Positions 47,101-47,401 of a stretch of DNA of 64,000 nt are shown here, piece by piece. Both the position numbers and the translations under genes were made by a program. Location of the stretch: contig JAMKCF010000022.1 in assembly GCA_023634235.1 (NCBI GenBank), positions 5,944,541 through 6,008,540 of the forward strand, given 5' to 3'. The notes under the pieces were generated by a model. The model was not told the DNA's origin. It was given only the letters and a program-made list of their open reading frames with translations, and ran no database searches. The stretch is from Pisaster brevispinus. Lineage: Eukaryota; Echinodermata; Asteroidea; Forcipulatida; Asteriidae. Numbering within the stretch: position 1 is the stretch's first letter; every line of letters begins with the position of its first letter.

Positions 47101-47359
47101 CCAAAATGTTGCATGTACAGTGTATACAGCAGGTGTGTGGTGTGTGTGATGTACAGTGTACATACCTACTGGATAACCCTAAACTCTCCTCTATCAGCCA
47201 CCAGCAGAACCATTTCTCAAAGTACCCCAATGAATTTGTTTTTAAACTTCTTGCAGGTACATGCTAATAAACTTCACCAAGAACCCAGCCAAGTACATGA
47301 AGCGAACTCCAGAGCAGGTTGCTTCTACTATGGACAAGTTCTTTGATATCACCGCTTAG
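3394..47359 (+). CDS. EXOC7: Exocyst complex component 7 (Exo70), 19 exons, 5' end outside window
   Basis: Exo70 is a rod-shaped exocyst subunit that helps tether secretory vesicles to the plasma membrane before SNARE fusion. It binds PI(4,5)P2 and Rho-family GTPases at the membrane. Nineteen exons splice in one frame: 85+106+121+39+185+65+53+104+105+120+99+60+70+60+121+96+121+134+103 nt, plus 1 nt carried in from upstream, make 616 codons including TAG. The conceptual product follows vertebrate Exo70 end to end. It has PPVLILD (residues ~87-93), MPESAMEDL, KHDYTAVLTVFPVAKHL, MPKDGTVHELTSN, LLNNYHYILKSLE, LKDKERQQIKDKF, GFNQDFEELYK and the C-terminal NFTKNPAKYMK. Vertebrate proteins are ~650-735 aa, so ~70-80 N-terminal residues and the start codon lie before the window. 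No frameshift or internal stop is seen. Paralogue confusion is unlikely; other exocyst subunits lack these motifs. Confidence 0.95.
3495..3905 (+). mobile_element. LINE 3' fragment (reverse transcriptase C-terminus plus 3' tail)
   Basis: An open frame of about 110 codons ending at 3827 reads LSHRRSVASLCLFYRYFHGD, then SDLVPP, SSHPYTLNLLRCRTRS and ASLWNSLPGACFPPSYNLDC. This is the highly typical C-terminal tail of jockey/CR1-type non-LTR retrotransposon reverse transcriptases in marine invertebrates. A GTAGCCCCTTACCAAGAGTGGCTTTTATCC stretch follows, in keeping with a LINE 3'UTR (inference). The piece is 5'-truncated, lacks the polymerase core and inserts just after an EXOC7 donor. It is in sense orientation. 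Confidence 0.85.
3909..4101. mobile_element. Foldback MITE, family A (GGGCCCAATTTCATAGAGCTGCTTAAGC)
   Basis: The left end starts GGGCCCAATTTCATAGAGCT and the right end reads its inverse, AGCTCTATGAAATTGGGCCC-like. Internal pairs are AGCTAAGCACAA and CTTAAGC. The short centre carries GTGACTGGT, which recurs in all family members. There is no coding capacity. The same family recurs at least nine more times in this window, which defines its ends. The superfamily is unknown. Confidence 0.85.
4344..4449 (+). CDS. EXOC7: EXOC7 exon 2 of window
   Basis: The acceptor is CATTGCAG|GGC and the donor is AAGGCA|GTGAGT; entry is phase 2 and exit is phase 0. It reads AGNGLELYLSHMQQIEQAKYF then FEEHNPSSPELAKA. 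This aligns with the vertebrate segment GRLEEYLGSMAKIQKAVEYF/SPELNKV, at the junction of the coiled-coil and the helical rod. Confidence 0.93.
4450..4958. other. EXOC7 intron, no repeat recognised
   Basis: The intron is short. I see only simple A-runs and one poor AC-rich stretch near 4575. Nothing else could be supported. Confidence 0.6.
4959..5079 (+). CDS. EXOC7: EXOC7 exon 3 of window (PPVLILD)
   Basis: The acceptor is TTTTCTTCTAG|ACG and the donor is GATGAAG|GTAGAT; entry is phase 0 and exit is phase 1. It reads TSLFNTGKDSLQNEFRVLLS then RHGQPVPPVLILDAIAAYDE. The vertebrate counterpart is LESEFRSLMTRH...SPVLILDLI, and the PVLILD motif is exact. Confidence 0.95.
5389..5998. repeat. 18-bp minisatellite, ~34 copies
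   Basis: The unit is CTCTGATCACCAGGCATG. Copies vary at few positions: CTG/CTC, CTGCG, GGTCACC, TGATCATC and CACTAGG. Each unit contains two 6-bp palindromes, TGATCA and GCATGC. Because 18 is a multiple of 3, long stop-free frames appear on both strands (LITRHA-type and GDQSMP-type), which are not genes. The array sits inside the EXOC7 intron 5080-6162. Confidence 0.97.
5999..6110 (+). mobile_element. tRNA-like SINE head, family S2 (partial)
   Basis: GTGGTCTATTGGTTAAATA (A-box-like) and GGGTTCGTAACCC (B-box-like, with a disrupted core) lie ~45 bp apart, directly abutting the minisatellite. The same head is better preserved at 56903-57040, where GGTGGTCTAGTGGTAAGACA is followed by CATGGGTGCAAATCCCA. 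This is a degraded SINE head and not a functional tRNA. Confidence 0.6.
6163..6201 (+). CDS. EXOC7: EXOC7 exon 4 of window (39-nt microexon)
   Basis: The acceptor is TTTTTCCTTAG|ATT and the donor is TGCCAG|GTAAGC; phase 1 in and phase 1 out. It reads (D)FDSDNLSLCQMP, leading into ESAMEDL of the next exon. That reproduces the vertebrate LEHLPESVLQDV turn. Its length is a multiple of three, so skipping would keep the frame. Confidence 0.9.
6390..6545. repeat. Dispersed repeat with GTTTTGGGAGTCAA ends (copy 1)
   Basis: CCGTTTTGGGAGTCAATAAACGC, then ACTAGCCTATG...TTGAGTCCCGAAATGG...GATGATGACGTCAGGTGAATT. The same order of blocks appears at 21040-21215 and 47845-48005. The ends are imperfectly inverted (TTTTGGGAGTCA / TGAGTCCCGAAA), which suggests a MITE-like element. 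Confidence 0.6.
6612..6796 (+). CDS. EXOC7: EXOC7 exon 5 of window
   Basis: The acceptor is CAACAACAG|AGT and the donor is ATGGTG|GTGAGT; phase 1 in and phase 0 out. It reads ESAMEDLTEIAKWLKDHSKT, then LDFIDIYHAMRSSILKKSLE, SLKDHLAKR, ending AYSPMV. The vertebrate equivalent is ESVLQDVIRISRWLVEYGRN...NVYYQIRSSQLDRSIKGLKEH...YSPAI. The frame stays open past the donor, but similarity ends there. Confidence 0.95.
7268..7407. mobile_element. Small foldback element, ~140 bp
   Basis: The left end TTAAGGGAGAATTGCTGAAT and the right end (read inversely) TTAGGGAGGAATGCAAAATT are followed by matching TAAACA and GTAACT blocks. That makes ~40-bp imperfect terminal inverted repeats around a short centre containing ACTCGCGGTTGACC. 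It has no coding capacity. The flanking TTAA/CTAA does not prove a target duplication. Confidence 0.7.
7445..7850 (+). mobile_element. tRNA-headed SINE, family S1 (body type 1)
   Basis: A B-box-like GAGTTCAAGTCCTGGTCGTGACAC is followed by TTGTGTCCTTAAGCAAGACAC, the hallmark that follows the tRNA-like head in this family. The body ACACGTAAAAGAACCCAGTG...ATTACATGGTGCTATGTAAAGG then ends in GCGCAATATAAATGTAAAAT. The body recurs at 25885-26185 (+) and 41130-41300 (-). Confidence 0.8.
8030..8325 (-). mobile_element. tRNA-terminal repeat, family T (degraded copy)
   Basis: Read on the minus strand it carries GGGTTAGAAAGCTCAGTTGGTAGAGC (A-box-like). On the plus strand it continues through TGTTGGCGGTTTTCCTATTTTGTCAA, then CACCCAAGTTTACAA...GGAAGCGGCAG...GGGATCACC. 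TTGACTAGAGTGGGGCTTG near 8280 repeats the second tRNA-like arm. It belongs with the better copy at 48870-49187. Confidence 0.65.
8393..8457 (+). CDS. EXOC7: EXOC7 exon 6 of window (basic linker)
   Basis: The acceptor is GATGCCTAG|ACT and the donor is CAGACC|GTAAGT; phase 0 in and phase 2 out. It reads TAGKVHRSKDTTKGRTTTAL then RP. The run is Lys/Arg/Thr-rich, like the vertebrate NKRKDTPTKKPVKRP linker that is variably spliced in mammals. No other ORF logic competes here. Confidence 0.85.
8705..9060 (+). mobile_element. tRNA-headed SINE, family S1 (body type 2)
   Basis: TGGCCGGGCGGTCTAGTTAA (A-box region) and GTGGGTTCGAATCCCGGTCA (B box) form a tRNA-Leu/Ser-like head. CCTTGAGCAAGGCACTTAACC follows, then a body with AACCAGGCTCCTAGTGGATG...GGGGGTAACCCTGTTTCAGC...CAGTTAAGTGTAGCCCTCACC. 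The body recurs without its head at 18290-18515 and 45645-45785. Confidence 0.85.
9385..9680. repeat. (CATT)n tetranucleotide tract with GCAT interruptions
   Basis: About 74 tetranucleotide units, almost pure, with recurrent CATG variants that create ATGCAT palindromes. All three forward frames are open and read IHSF-type repeats; none is a gene. On the minus strand the tract is (AATG)n and directly continues the 3' end of the adjacent LINE piece. Confidence 0.97.
9681..10060 (-). mobile_element. LINE 3' fragment, minus strand (reverse transcriptase C-terminus)
   Basis: Minus-strand translation gives CCKLAWYGHVTPHDTLSKTI, then LQGTVQGKGWKGGQRKSWSD, an in-frame stop, and DWTGRNFAALVRMTEDRELW. 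The block GHV-HDTLSKTILQGT-G-R-RGRQRK-W-D-I--W is the well-known C-terminus of many invertebrate LINE polyproteins. The internal stop shows it is dead. Its 3' end (CATGGTCACAGGATGAATGA) passes without a break into the tetranucleotide tract. Confidence 0.85.
10104..10156 (+). CDS. EXOC7: EXOC7 exon 7 of window (Ser-rich linker)
   Basis: The acceptor is TTAACCCACAG|TGT and the donor is GAAGCTT|GTAAGT; phase 2 in and phase 1 out. It reads (P)VVARKGSSASQSSRGEA. It is a low-complexity Ser/Arg stretch between the linker and the helical domain, so it is assigned by frame, splice sites and position more than by similarity. Confidence 0.8.
10276..10335. repeat. Perfect 28-bp hairpin with 4-nt loop
   Basis: The arms 10276-10303 (starting GCGCTCTATGAAGAACAC) and 10308-10335 are exact reverse complements around the loop GATT. 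The preceding AGCATTTATATGGCGCTC resembles the 'tail' of local SINE/LINE elements, so a snap-back duplication is likely. A small hairpin RNA is possible but unsupported. Confidence 0.95.
10800..11035 (+). mobile_element. SINE family S3 (degraded)
   Basis: CTCAAATCCCACC (B-box remnant), then GTGGATTGGGTTTTCAGTCC, CTACCTGATTG and GGGGTTTTCCTCCC are shared block by block with 48395-48665. There the upstream tRNA-like head is intact (GGTTCGAACCTCACC). Confidence 0.7.
11167..11270 (+). CDS. EXOC7: EXOC7 exon 8 of window
   Basis: The acceptor is TTTCTTGCACAG|CTC and the donor is ATGCAG|GTAAAG; phase 1 in and phase 0 out. It reads (S)HRKFNSLTPDSHVDMESDIE then NYLYSISGLLKLMQ. The vertebrate counterpart is DDMLDVETDAYIHCVSAFVKLAQ, the start of the conserved Exo70 C-terminal domain. 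Confidence 0.92.
11745..11887. mobile_element. Foldback element related to 20449-20579
   Basis: AAGCCATGTCCGCCTTGGTGGCTACAGCTATGGCTA on the left faces GTAGCTGTAGCTG...GGATATGGCCTTA on the right. The arms are eroded, but the order of blocks (GGCC-TGTCC, GGCTACAGCTA, GGCTAG) matches the better-preserved palindrome near 20.5 kb. Confidence 0.65.
11945..12049 (+). CDS. EXOC7: EXOC7 exon 9 of window
   Basis: The acceptor is TATCTTTCTAG|AGT and the donor is GGAGAG|GTTAGT; phase 0 on both sides, 35 codons. It reads SEVHLMTGVIPGEHQRKTFD then KIIERSMEMIFLDGE. The vertebrate counterpart is SEYQLLADIIPEHHQKKTFDSLIQDALDGLMLEGE. Confidence 0.95.
12110..12760 (+). repeat. GT-rich repeat domain shared with 29280-29930 (inverted)
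   Basis: Recurring phrases are GTGTACAAAACCAATGGGA, AGAGGACAATAGG, GGTCCCC and TGTGTGTGTG. Several return on the opposite strand at 29.3-29.9 kb (for example TTGCCAAAAAGTTAGAGTCC against a matching TTGGCAACAG block). The domain also holds TATGCCCCGCGG...AAGGGGCATA, a short inverted repeat at 12127-12162. It is non-coding. Confidence 0.7.
13103..13222 (+). CDS. EXOC7: EXOC7 exon 10 of window
   Basis: The acceptor is TTTTTTGTACAG|GCT and the donor is CTACAA|GTAAGC; phase 0 on both sides, 40 codons. It reads AISSAAKRAVLKHDYTAVLT then VFPVAKHLSQIRPEFEETLQ. The vertebrate counterpart is IVSAARKAIVRHDFSTVLTVFPILRHLKQTKPEFDQVLQ. This is the best-conserved part of the gene in the window. Confidence 0.97.
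13223..13820. other. EXOC7 intron with a possible foldback
   Basis: ACGTGAAAGCTCCATTAAAGA near 13380 and GGAGCTTTCCCGTAATGCCTTA near 13600 form an imperfect inverted pair, so a ~230-bp foldback element is possible. The rest is unremarkable AT-rich intron. Confidence 0.5.
13821..13919 (+). CDS. EXOC7: EXOC7 exon 11 of window
   Basis: The acceptor is TTCTTCTGGTAG|GGT and the donor is GTCAAG|GTAAGC; phase 0 on both sides, 33 codons. It reads GTTPTTRGKLPTLIASLEST then GAKALEEFFDVVK. The vertebrate counterpart is GTAASTKNKLPGLITSMETIGAKALEDFADNIK. Confidence 0.96.
14345..14560 (-). mobile_element. tRNA-headed SINE family S1 (minus strand, degraded)
   Basis: On the minus strand it reads GCAAAATCACCAGAGTGTGGG, TAAGAGTCCCAGTCACGACAC (B-box region and the CACGACAC junction) and GAGAAAGACACTTAATTGCTTC. 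This is the same order as the S1 heads at 8.7 and 55.7 kb. Confidence 0.7.
15025..15084 (+). CDS. EXOC7: EXOC7 exon 12 of window (MPKDGTVHELTSN)
   Basis: The acceptor is TTTTTTCTCTCAG|AAT and the donor is AGCAAT|GTAAGT; phase 0 on both sides, 20 codons. It reads NDPDKSNMPKDGTVHELTSN, nearly identical to vertebrate NDPDKEYNMPKDGTVHELTSN. This is a hallmark of animal Exo70. Confidence 0.98.
15085..16195. other. EXOC7 intron
   Basis: The frame of exon 12 stays open for about 300 bp past the donor, but the extension shows no Exo70 similarity. Around 15945-16090, AAGTCAACATTTGAACATAA, GCCTCGGGCTTGCAGTCCAG and AAATTCAAGCCCTG recur at 56190-56345 as a dispersed repeat. GTAGCTCAACATGGCTTGTA is locally duplicated at 15715-15750. 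Confidence 0.5.
16196..16265 (+). CDS. EXOC7: EXOC7 exon 13 of window
   Basis: The acceptor is GGTTTGCACCAG|GCC and the donor is CATAAAG|GTTAGT; phase 0 in and phase 1 out. It reads ALTFLEHLLDYVHTTAAMLT then GHK. The vertebrate counterpart is AILFLQQLLDFQETAGAMLASQ. Confidence 0.95.
16843..16902 (+). CDS. EXOC7: EXOC7 exon 14 of window (Lys-rich)
   Basis: The acceptor is CTCATTCCAG|ACC and the donor is TATGTTG|GTAAGT; phase 1 in and phase 1 out. It reads (D)HSSRSQDIEAKKKKVSIYV. The length is a multiple of three, so skipping keeps the frame. The vertebrate counterpart is SSATSYSSEFSKRLLSTYI, a surface-exposed variable segment. The AKKKK run is a local difference. Confidence 0.9.
16943..17113. 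mobile_element. Foldback MITE, family A
   Basis: ATTTTCATAGAGCCCATTAG on the left and CTTAAGCAGCTCTATAGAATTGGGCCC on the right enclose GTAGCTAAGCACAACAAAATTATGCTTACC and GACTGGTATTCTGCT, both standard for this family. Confidence 0.75.
17802..18048. mobile_element. Foldback MITE, family B (GGCCCAATTTCATGGCTCTGCTTACC)
   Basis: GGCCCAATTTCATGGCTCTG / CAGAGCCATGAAATTGGGCC are exact inverted ends. The interior is made of inverted GTAAGC blocks (GTAAGCAAAGAAT, CAGCGCTTAC). A core TTGTGCGCGTGGGTACTCCACGTTACTAGGCATTCTTCGCTTACACAGCTAG-type segment is shared with 22.3 and 34.7 kb. The outer 13 bp are shared with family A. Between 17115 and 17600 more scattered GTAAGC-like blocks suggest an older, eroded copy. 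Confidence 0.88.
18139..18259 (+). CDS. EXOC7: EXOC7 exon 15 of window (LLNNYHYILKSLE)
   Basis: The acceptor is CTTCATCATAG|CCA and the donor is GAAAG|GTAGGT; phase 1 in and phase 2 out. It reads (A)KVLGALSLNLDQKAKTYSD then QYLGAIFLLNNYHYILKSLE. The vertebrate counterpart is KVLGNLQLNLLSKSKVYEDPALSAIFLHNNYNYILKSLEKS. Confidence 0.97.
18290..18515 (+). mobile_element. SINE S1 body type 2 (headless)
   Basis: TTGGGAAGGTAGTGCATTCTGCTCTATCAACCAGGCTCC onward matches the body of the element at 8850-9050. It includes GGGGGTAACCCTGTTTCAGC and GTTAAGTGTAGCCCTCACC. The tRNA-like head is missing. Confidence 0.85.
18764..18830 (+). mobile_element. tRNA-like arm of family T (partial)
   Basis: GGGCTGGATAGCTCAGTTGG (A box) and TGGTTCAAGTCCCACTCCAG (B box) are separated by a deletion of the anticodon-stem region. 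TTTATTTGTTCAAACCCAAA follows, as in the arms at 25445-25555 and 49097-49187. It is too short to fold as a tRNA. Confidence 0.7.
19139..19234 (+). CDS. EXOC7: EXOC7 exon 16 of window
   Basis: The acceptor is CTATTGTTACAG|GTC and the donor is AAAGAG|GTAAGA; phase 2 in and phase 2 out, multiple of three. It reads (R)SELMKLVIISVPDIESHYAD then IIREQKKEYSK. The vertebrate counterpart is KSELIQLVAVTQKTAERSYREHIEQQIQTYQR. Confidence 0.93.
19600..19870. mobile_element. Two tRNA-like SINE S2 pieces
   Basis: At 19612-19685 a minus-strand tRNA-like head is visible: plus-strand GGATTCGAACCCACAACC is the B-box complement, and CTAACCACTAGACCATGGTG is the A-box complement. From 19715, GGTCAGGATTCGAACTGACC and GAGTTCAAATCCCACCCAAG, then GCAGGACTCGGGAAAGCACTGG, mirror the body that follows the S2 head at 56903. 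Confidence 0.65.
19897..20367. mobile_element. MITE with AAGAGGCTC-type ends, ~470 bp
   Basis: The left end AAAGATGGGCTCCAAGGTTG, AATTCAGTTT and the right end AAACTGAATTTGACCTTTGA, GCCTCTCTTTAA are imperfect inverted repeats. TTTTCCAATAGATAGA...CTCATGAAAGTGGGG also faces CCCATTTTCATGAGG. The left ~90 bp recurs at 54670-54770. There is no coding capacity. Confidence 0.75.
20449..20579. mobile_element. Near-perfect palindrome, arms ~58 bp
   Basis: AGGCCGTGTCCGAAACGGTG and its inverse at the right end differ by one base over the first 20. Pairing continues through CTTCGGCTACAGCTACGGCT, AGATC and GCGCGTCTGCC. The loop is about 14 nt (TAATCTTCAACACT). A decayed relative lies at 11745-11887. Confidence 0.92.
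20655..20775 (+). CDS. EXOC7: EXOC7 exon 17 of window (LKDKERQQIKDKF)
   Basis: The acceptor is TTCATTTTCAG|TTG and the donor is TTCAAG|GTAAGA; phase 2 in and phase 0 out. It reads (S)WNKVLFHILEVNKPMSTQRV then TQDASKLKDKERQQIKDKFK. The vertebrate counterpart is RSWLKVTDYIAEKNL...VKLRDKERQIIKERFK. Its last 45 nt have a diverged copy at 22976-23035 (see that entry). The 15 residues between ILE and KLKDK are longer than in vertebrates. Confidence 0.95.
21040..21215. repeat. Dispersed repeat with CCATTTTGGTAGTCAAA ends (copy 2)
   Basis: CTGCCATTTTGGTAGTCAAAG faces CTGACTCCCAATATGGCGCA. Inside are inverted GTGCGCA/TGCGCAC blocks, and GATGACGTCAGTC follows. The arrangement is shared with 6390-6545 and 47845-48005. 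Confidence 0.65.
22289..22540. mobile_element. Foldback MITE, family B
   Basis: GGGCCCAATTTCATGGCTCT / AGAGCTATGAAATTGGGCCC ends differ by one base. The GTAAGC-rich arms and central GTAACTTAGAGTACGCACGCGCACAAGC are the inverse of the core at 17.9 kb. Confidence 0.9.
22976..23035 (+). CDS. EXOC7: Candidate alternative EXOC7 exon (duplicate of the exon 17 3' part)
   Basis: It is flanked by TTAACCAG|GAG and TTCAAG|GTCAGA, 60 nt, phase 0 on both sides, and encodes ESTGKLKDKKERQQIKDRFK. It therefore fits in frame between exons 17 and 18. Compared with SKLKDKERQQIKDKFK of exon 17, 15 codons align. Eight of nine base changes are synonymous third positions, one is Lys to Arg, and one extra Lys codon is inserted. 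I saw no similarity in the flanking introns. The splice sites are weaker than those of the constitutive exons (poor pyrimidine tract, GTCAGA donor), as is common for regulated exons. Skipping exon 17 and joining exon 16 here would shift frame to a stop within seven codons. Productive use would be inclusion after exon 17, an internal exon-17 donor, or a longer form starting near 22885. Confidence 0.7.
24231..24383. mobile_element. Foldback MITE, family A (left end truncated)
   Basis: GAGCAGCTAAGCACAACAAAATTGTGCTTAACAGAATAAGGTTACCAGC and GTGTGACTGGTATCCTGCTC, then AGCAGCTCTATGAAATTGGGCCC, are all standard family A blocks. The left terminal GGGCCC is absent. Confidence 0.8.
25443..25555 (+). mobile_element. 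tRNA-like arm of family T
   Basis: GGGCGAGATGGTTCTGTTGG (A-box region), GCGCCGGCAGGTTAATCTGG and GAAGGTTCAAGTCCTGCTCT (B box) keep the full tRNA-like length. GTTTCTTTGTTCAACCCAAA follows. No CCA-type acceptor pairing is convincing. It matches the mobile arms at 49097 and elsewhere, so it is not called a tRNA gene. Confidence 0.75.
25885..26185 (+). mobile_element. SINE S1 body type 1 (headless)
   Basis: GTGTTGTGTCACACACGTAAAAGAACCCAGTG through GTAAACCATTACATGGTGCTATGTAAAGG matches 7590-7740. It ends TGAGGGCTATATAAGAAGCCACTATTATATAT, an element-tail type found in many local SINEs. Confidence 0.85.
28782..29081 (+). mobile_element. piggyBac-like MITE (TTAA target, ACACGTTGACTGCC ends)
   Basis: It is bounded by TTAACACGTTGACTGCCG and CGGCAGTCAACGTGTTAA, exact inverted ends each closing on TTAA. 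Subterminal CTACGAGTATATTCGTAGTA and CTACGAGTATACTCGTAGAG are palindromic direct repeats. It is 300 bp with no transposase. A second copy lies inverted at 41838-42115. TTAA targeting and a terminal TTAAC... are typical of piggyBac-superfamily elements. Confidence 0.85.
29280..29930 (-). repeat. Inverted relative of the 12.1-12.8 kb repeat domain
   Basis: CTCTTTTGTTATAGGTCC, CATTGGTTTTGTACACGAAAG, CCAACCAGGGACCCTATTAT and ACAGCTCTCATTGGTTTTGTA are reverse-complement relatives of phrases at 12280-12560. GTGTACAAAACCAATGGG occurs in several spaced copies in both places, so the domain itself is a loose internal repeat. Confidence 0.7.
30236..30560 (+). mobile_element. LINE 3' end (L2/CR1-like) with (ATT)n tail
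   Basis: From ~30336 a frame reads HLWNSPPLQIHSAESLEIFK, then KHLKTFLFNG and a stop at 30423-30425. This LWNSLP-IR-A-S---FKK-LKT-LF block ends many L2/CR1-type reverse transcriptases. The 3'UTR carries GTAAAGCACTGTGGGACCCAGTG...GCGCTCTATTAATGCCC and ends in ATTATTATTATT. The piece is a 5'-truncated remnant. Confidence 0.85.
31735..32170. mobile_element. Repeat cluster with (TTA)n tail
   Basis: It begins AATAATAATTTATTACATTTCTAGTGCGCC and contains GAGGATATTTGAAGGCGCAAATAACAATAAAA. It ends GGCTATACAAATACGGTTTATTATTATTA... The left part looks like an inverted retroelement tail and the right part like a forward one. No coding remnant was recognised. Confidence 0.55.
32300..32410 (-). mobile_element. 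SINE family S3 (minus strand, partial)
   Basis: Plus-strand GGGACTGGAAGCCCAATCCACATGCAGGCTT is the complement of AAGCCTTGCATGTGGATTGGGTTTTCAGTCCC at 48478-48508. The tRNA-like head follows as a degraded complement ending CCACTCAGCCAACC. Confidence 0.75.
33080..33725. mobile_element. MITE family C, two adjoining pieces
   Basis: 33341-33725 begins AAAGGCGGAGTGTACTTTGGGTTTTTACTCC and carries AATGGTTATAAAAACTTACTTGG, GCACTGGAGAGCTGTTGAT, TTTTCACCCCAAAATTTGAATCTG and TGAAGCCTTTCTCAG. The same block order appears at 43190, 44430, 53750 (-) and 57505 (-). 33080-33335 is the other half, with CAGTGACAGTTTTTGC, TATTCAGCTGAAATTTTGAC and CAGCATTACGTTCACAAAAACC, shared with 43490-43625. Confidence 0.75.
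33936..34000. repeat. 27-bp tandem repeat carrying two TGACGTCA sites
   Basis: CCTTTGTTTCTGACGTCATT and CCTTTGTTTCTGACGTCAAT start at 33936 and 33963, each followed by TGTTTATC. A third partial copy starts at 33991. TGACGTCA (33946-33953 and 33973-33980) is the consensus CREB/ATF site. Regulatory use is only a possibility. Confidence 0.8.
34647..34875. mobile_element. Foldback MITE, family B
   Basis: GGGCCCAATTTCATGGCTTTGCTTACCGTAAGC and GTAAGCAGAGCCATGAAATTGGGCCC ends. The core TTGTGCGCGTGCGTGCCCTACATTACTAGGCATTC matches the copy at 17.9 kb. Confidence 0.9.
34990..35115 (-). mobile_element. tRNA-like arm of family T (minus strand)
   Basis: Plus-strand GGGTTGAGCAGAGAAAAATTGACTAGAGTAGGACTTGAACCTACGACC, then GCTCTACCAACTGAGCCATC, is the complement of a tRNA-like sequence with intact A and B boxes. 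It is followed by the TAATGTGGTCTTCCTGTTT joint typical of the family. Confidence 0.8.
35725..35900. mobile_element. Foldback MITE, family A
   Basis: GGGCCCAATTTCATAAAACC / GGTTTATGCAATTGGGCC ends enclose GCTAAGCACAGAAAAATAATGC, GGTTACCAGCCC and TGACTGGTGCCCCATTC. Confidence 0.85.
36059..36520. mobile_element. Family A MITE interrupted by a ~320-bp hairpin element
   Basis: GGGCCCAATTTCATACAGCT (36061 on) is cut, and the MITE resumes at CATACAGCTGTTTAAGCACA (36439 on). TCATACAGCT is present on both sides (36070-36079 and 36438-36447), as a target duplication would give. The insert has arms at about 36116-36265 and 36281-36437 that are nearly perfect inverses (GGTTTGCGGTAACACCATGT, TCTACTGCCGCGGAGTAGAT, GGGAGACTACTTAG). 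The right arm has one extra AAGTAGTCTCCC unit. A related right arm lies at 39960-40130. Confidence 0.88.
36825..37482. mobile_element. Three family A foldback MITE pieces in a row
   Basis: 36825-36981 has GCTTAGCACAGGAAATCATGC, GGTTACCAGCCAAAATACC and TTTTATGAAAATTGAGTCC. 36983-37120 is a part copy with GGGAACCAGTCACAAA. 37313-37482 runs GCGCCCAATTTCAAATTGC to GTTGAAATTGGGCCC. All three lie within 0.9 kb upstream of the exon at 37675. Confidence 0.75.
37675..37808 (+). CDS. EXOC7: EXOC7 exon 18 of window (GFNQDFEELYK)
   Basis: The acceptor is CCTCTCCCCCAG|GGT and the donor is GGGACAA|GTGAGT; phase 0 in and phase 2 out. It reads GFNQDFEELYKTQKSYAIPH, then AELRQSLRRENKDHIVQPYQ and VFRDK. The vertebrate counterpart is GFNDGLEELCKIQKAWAIPDTEQRDRIRQAQKTIVKETYGAFLQK. 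Local GC content is clearly higher than in the introns. Confidence 0.96.
37917..38690. mobile_element. pogo/Tigger-like MITE, 774 bp, TA target
   Basis: CAGTCGACTCTCGTTAATAC and GTATTAACGAGAGTCGACTG are exact inverted ends flanked by TA on both sides. CAGT...CTCTCGTTAA ends with a TA duplication are characteristic of pogo/Tigger elements. Subterminal GGAAGATACGAG repeats (37944, 38024) and GATACGAGG (38636) look like transposase-binding repeats. No transposase frame is present. It lies only ~110 bp after exon 18. Confidence 0.9.
39717..40135. mobile_element. Relative of the 36.1-kb hairpin element
   Basis: ACGATGACTACAGCAATCTAGTC and GTCAAAACGTTGAGACC lead into CACTCCGCGGCAGTGAAGT. From 39975 AACTAAGTAGTCTCCCGATT, CTCCGCGGCAGTAGAAT, GTATTACCGCAAAACGAATA and GATACCTCACCATGCGATGC repeat the right arm of the element at 36281-36437. 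They extend it to its apparent true end. Confidence 0.75.
40890..41140. repeat. G-rich irregular tandem repeat (~25-40 bp units)
   Basis: The phrase GGGGACCCAGACCTRTTACC with ATAGT or TTAGT spacers recurs 7-8 times with variable G-runs (up to nine G). The plus strand has many closely spaced G-tracts of three or more, so it could form G-quadruplexes. The ORF across it is an artefact. Confidence 0.85.
41130..41350 (-). mobile_element. SINE S1, body type 1 with head (minus strand)
   Basis: Plus-strand CCTTCTCTTTTCGATAAGTAAACTGGGTTCCTTTACGTG is the complement of the body at 25935-25975. AAGTGTCTTGCTAAAGGACACAAGTGCCATGCCCGGACCTCAAACCCACACTCTGCTG is the complement of the tRNA-like head with its junction. 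Confidence 0.85.
41838..42115 (-). mobile_element. piggyBac-like MITE, inverted second copy
   Basis: It is bounded by TTAACACGTTGACTGCTGG and GGCGGCAGTCAGCGTGTTAA. The interior is the reverse complement of 28782-29081 through TACTGGCATCACTGAGAACG-type and CATACATCCTTAGAAT-type blocks. There are small indels at the poly-T/G stretch and at the CTACGAGTATA repeats. Confidence 0.88.
43190..43640 (+). mobile_element. MITE family C
   Basis: GGTAGGGTCATAGACTGGTA to TACATGTACCTTTAAC. It carries CATAAAAACTTACCTGGTGA, AGCACTGCAGCTGTTGATAT, TTGTTCACCCCAAAATATTC, GTATTCAGCTGAAACTTTCA and CAGCATTGCGTTGACAAAAACC. It joins both halves seen separately at 33.1-33.7 kb. Confidence 0.75.
43828..43998. mobile_element. 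Foldback MITE, family A
   Basis: GGGACAAATTTCATTGAGCT / AGCTCTATTAATTTTGGGCCC ends enclose GCAGGAAACCAGTCA and TTTTGGCTGGTAACCTG. Confidence 0.8.
44430..44815 (+). mobile_element. MITE family C (best copy)
   Basis: TTAAAGGGAAGGTATGCGTTTGG and CCAAAGGTATACTTTGCGTTTAAAGGG form inverted ends. TCTGAGAAACGTTTCTCAGA (44602-44621) is a perfect 20-bp palindrome in the centre. TTTTCGGCGATATCTCAAAA recurs inversely at 57830-57848. Confidence 0.85.
45585..45980. mobile_element. Foldback element carrying a SINE S1 body
   Basis: AGCTGTGTACTGAGAGAGTTACAACCAGAGAGCTGTG faces CAACACTCTCAATACACAGCTCTCTGGCTGTAACC as imperfect inverted ends. Between them, 45645-45785 is an S1 body type 2 piece (GGGTAACCCTGTTTCATCCC to CCTTGAAGTGGCCGTCCGGCC). 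The SINE is therefore nested in the older foldback. Confidence 0.7.
47257..47359 (+). CDS. EXOC7: EXOC7 exon 19 of window (C-terminus and stop)
   Basis: The acceptor is AAACTTCTTGCAG|GTA, phase 2 in, stop TAG at 47357-47359. It reads (K)YMLINFTKNPAKYMKRTPEQ then VASTMDKFFDITA. The vertebrate ending is FTKNPEKYIKYGVEQVGDMIDRLFDTSA. The basic residues of this last helix are the ones implicated in PI(4,5)P2 binding in mammalian Exo70. The Lys of NPAKYMK are kept, and an extra Arg follows. Confidence 0.97.
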
Positions 47360-47401
47360 AGGGGAATTGGGAGAGCCTCCAAGGTCCAGTTGAAGACCAA
47401 G
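47360..47401 (+). other. EXOC7: 3'UTR start and probable 3'UTR splice donor
   Basis: Forty-two bases after the stop, CCAAG|GTAAGTCC is a consensus donor. If used, the exon junction would lie closer to the stop than the ~50-55 nt normally needed to trigger nonsense-mediated decay. I found no poly(A) signal close enough to end the transcript before it. Confidence 0.5.

Larger units (their letters stand above)
37809..47256. other. 9.4-kb EXOC7 intron
   Basis: It is dominated by repeats listed separately. Stretches with nothing recognised are about 38700-39700, 40140-40890, 41360-41830, 42120-43180, 44000-44420, 44820-45580 and 45990-47250. The last includes short local duplications (ACACAGAAACT...GTC...CCAC...TCTG near 46350 and 46565). 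Confidence 0.65.
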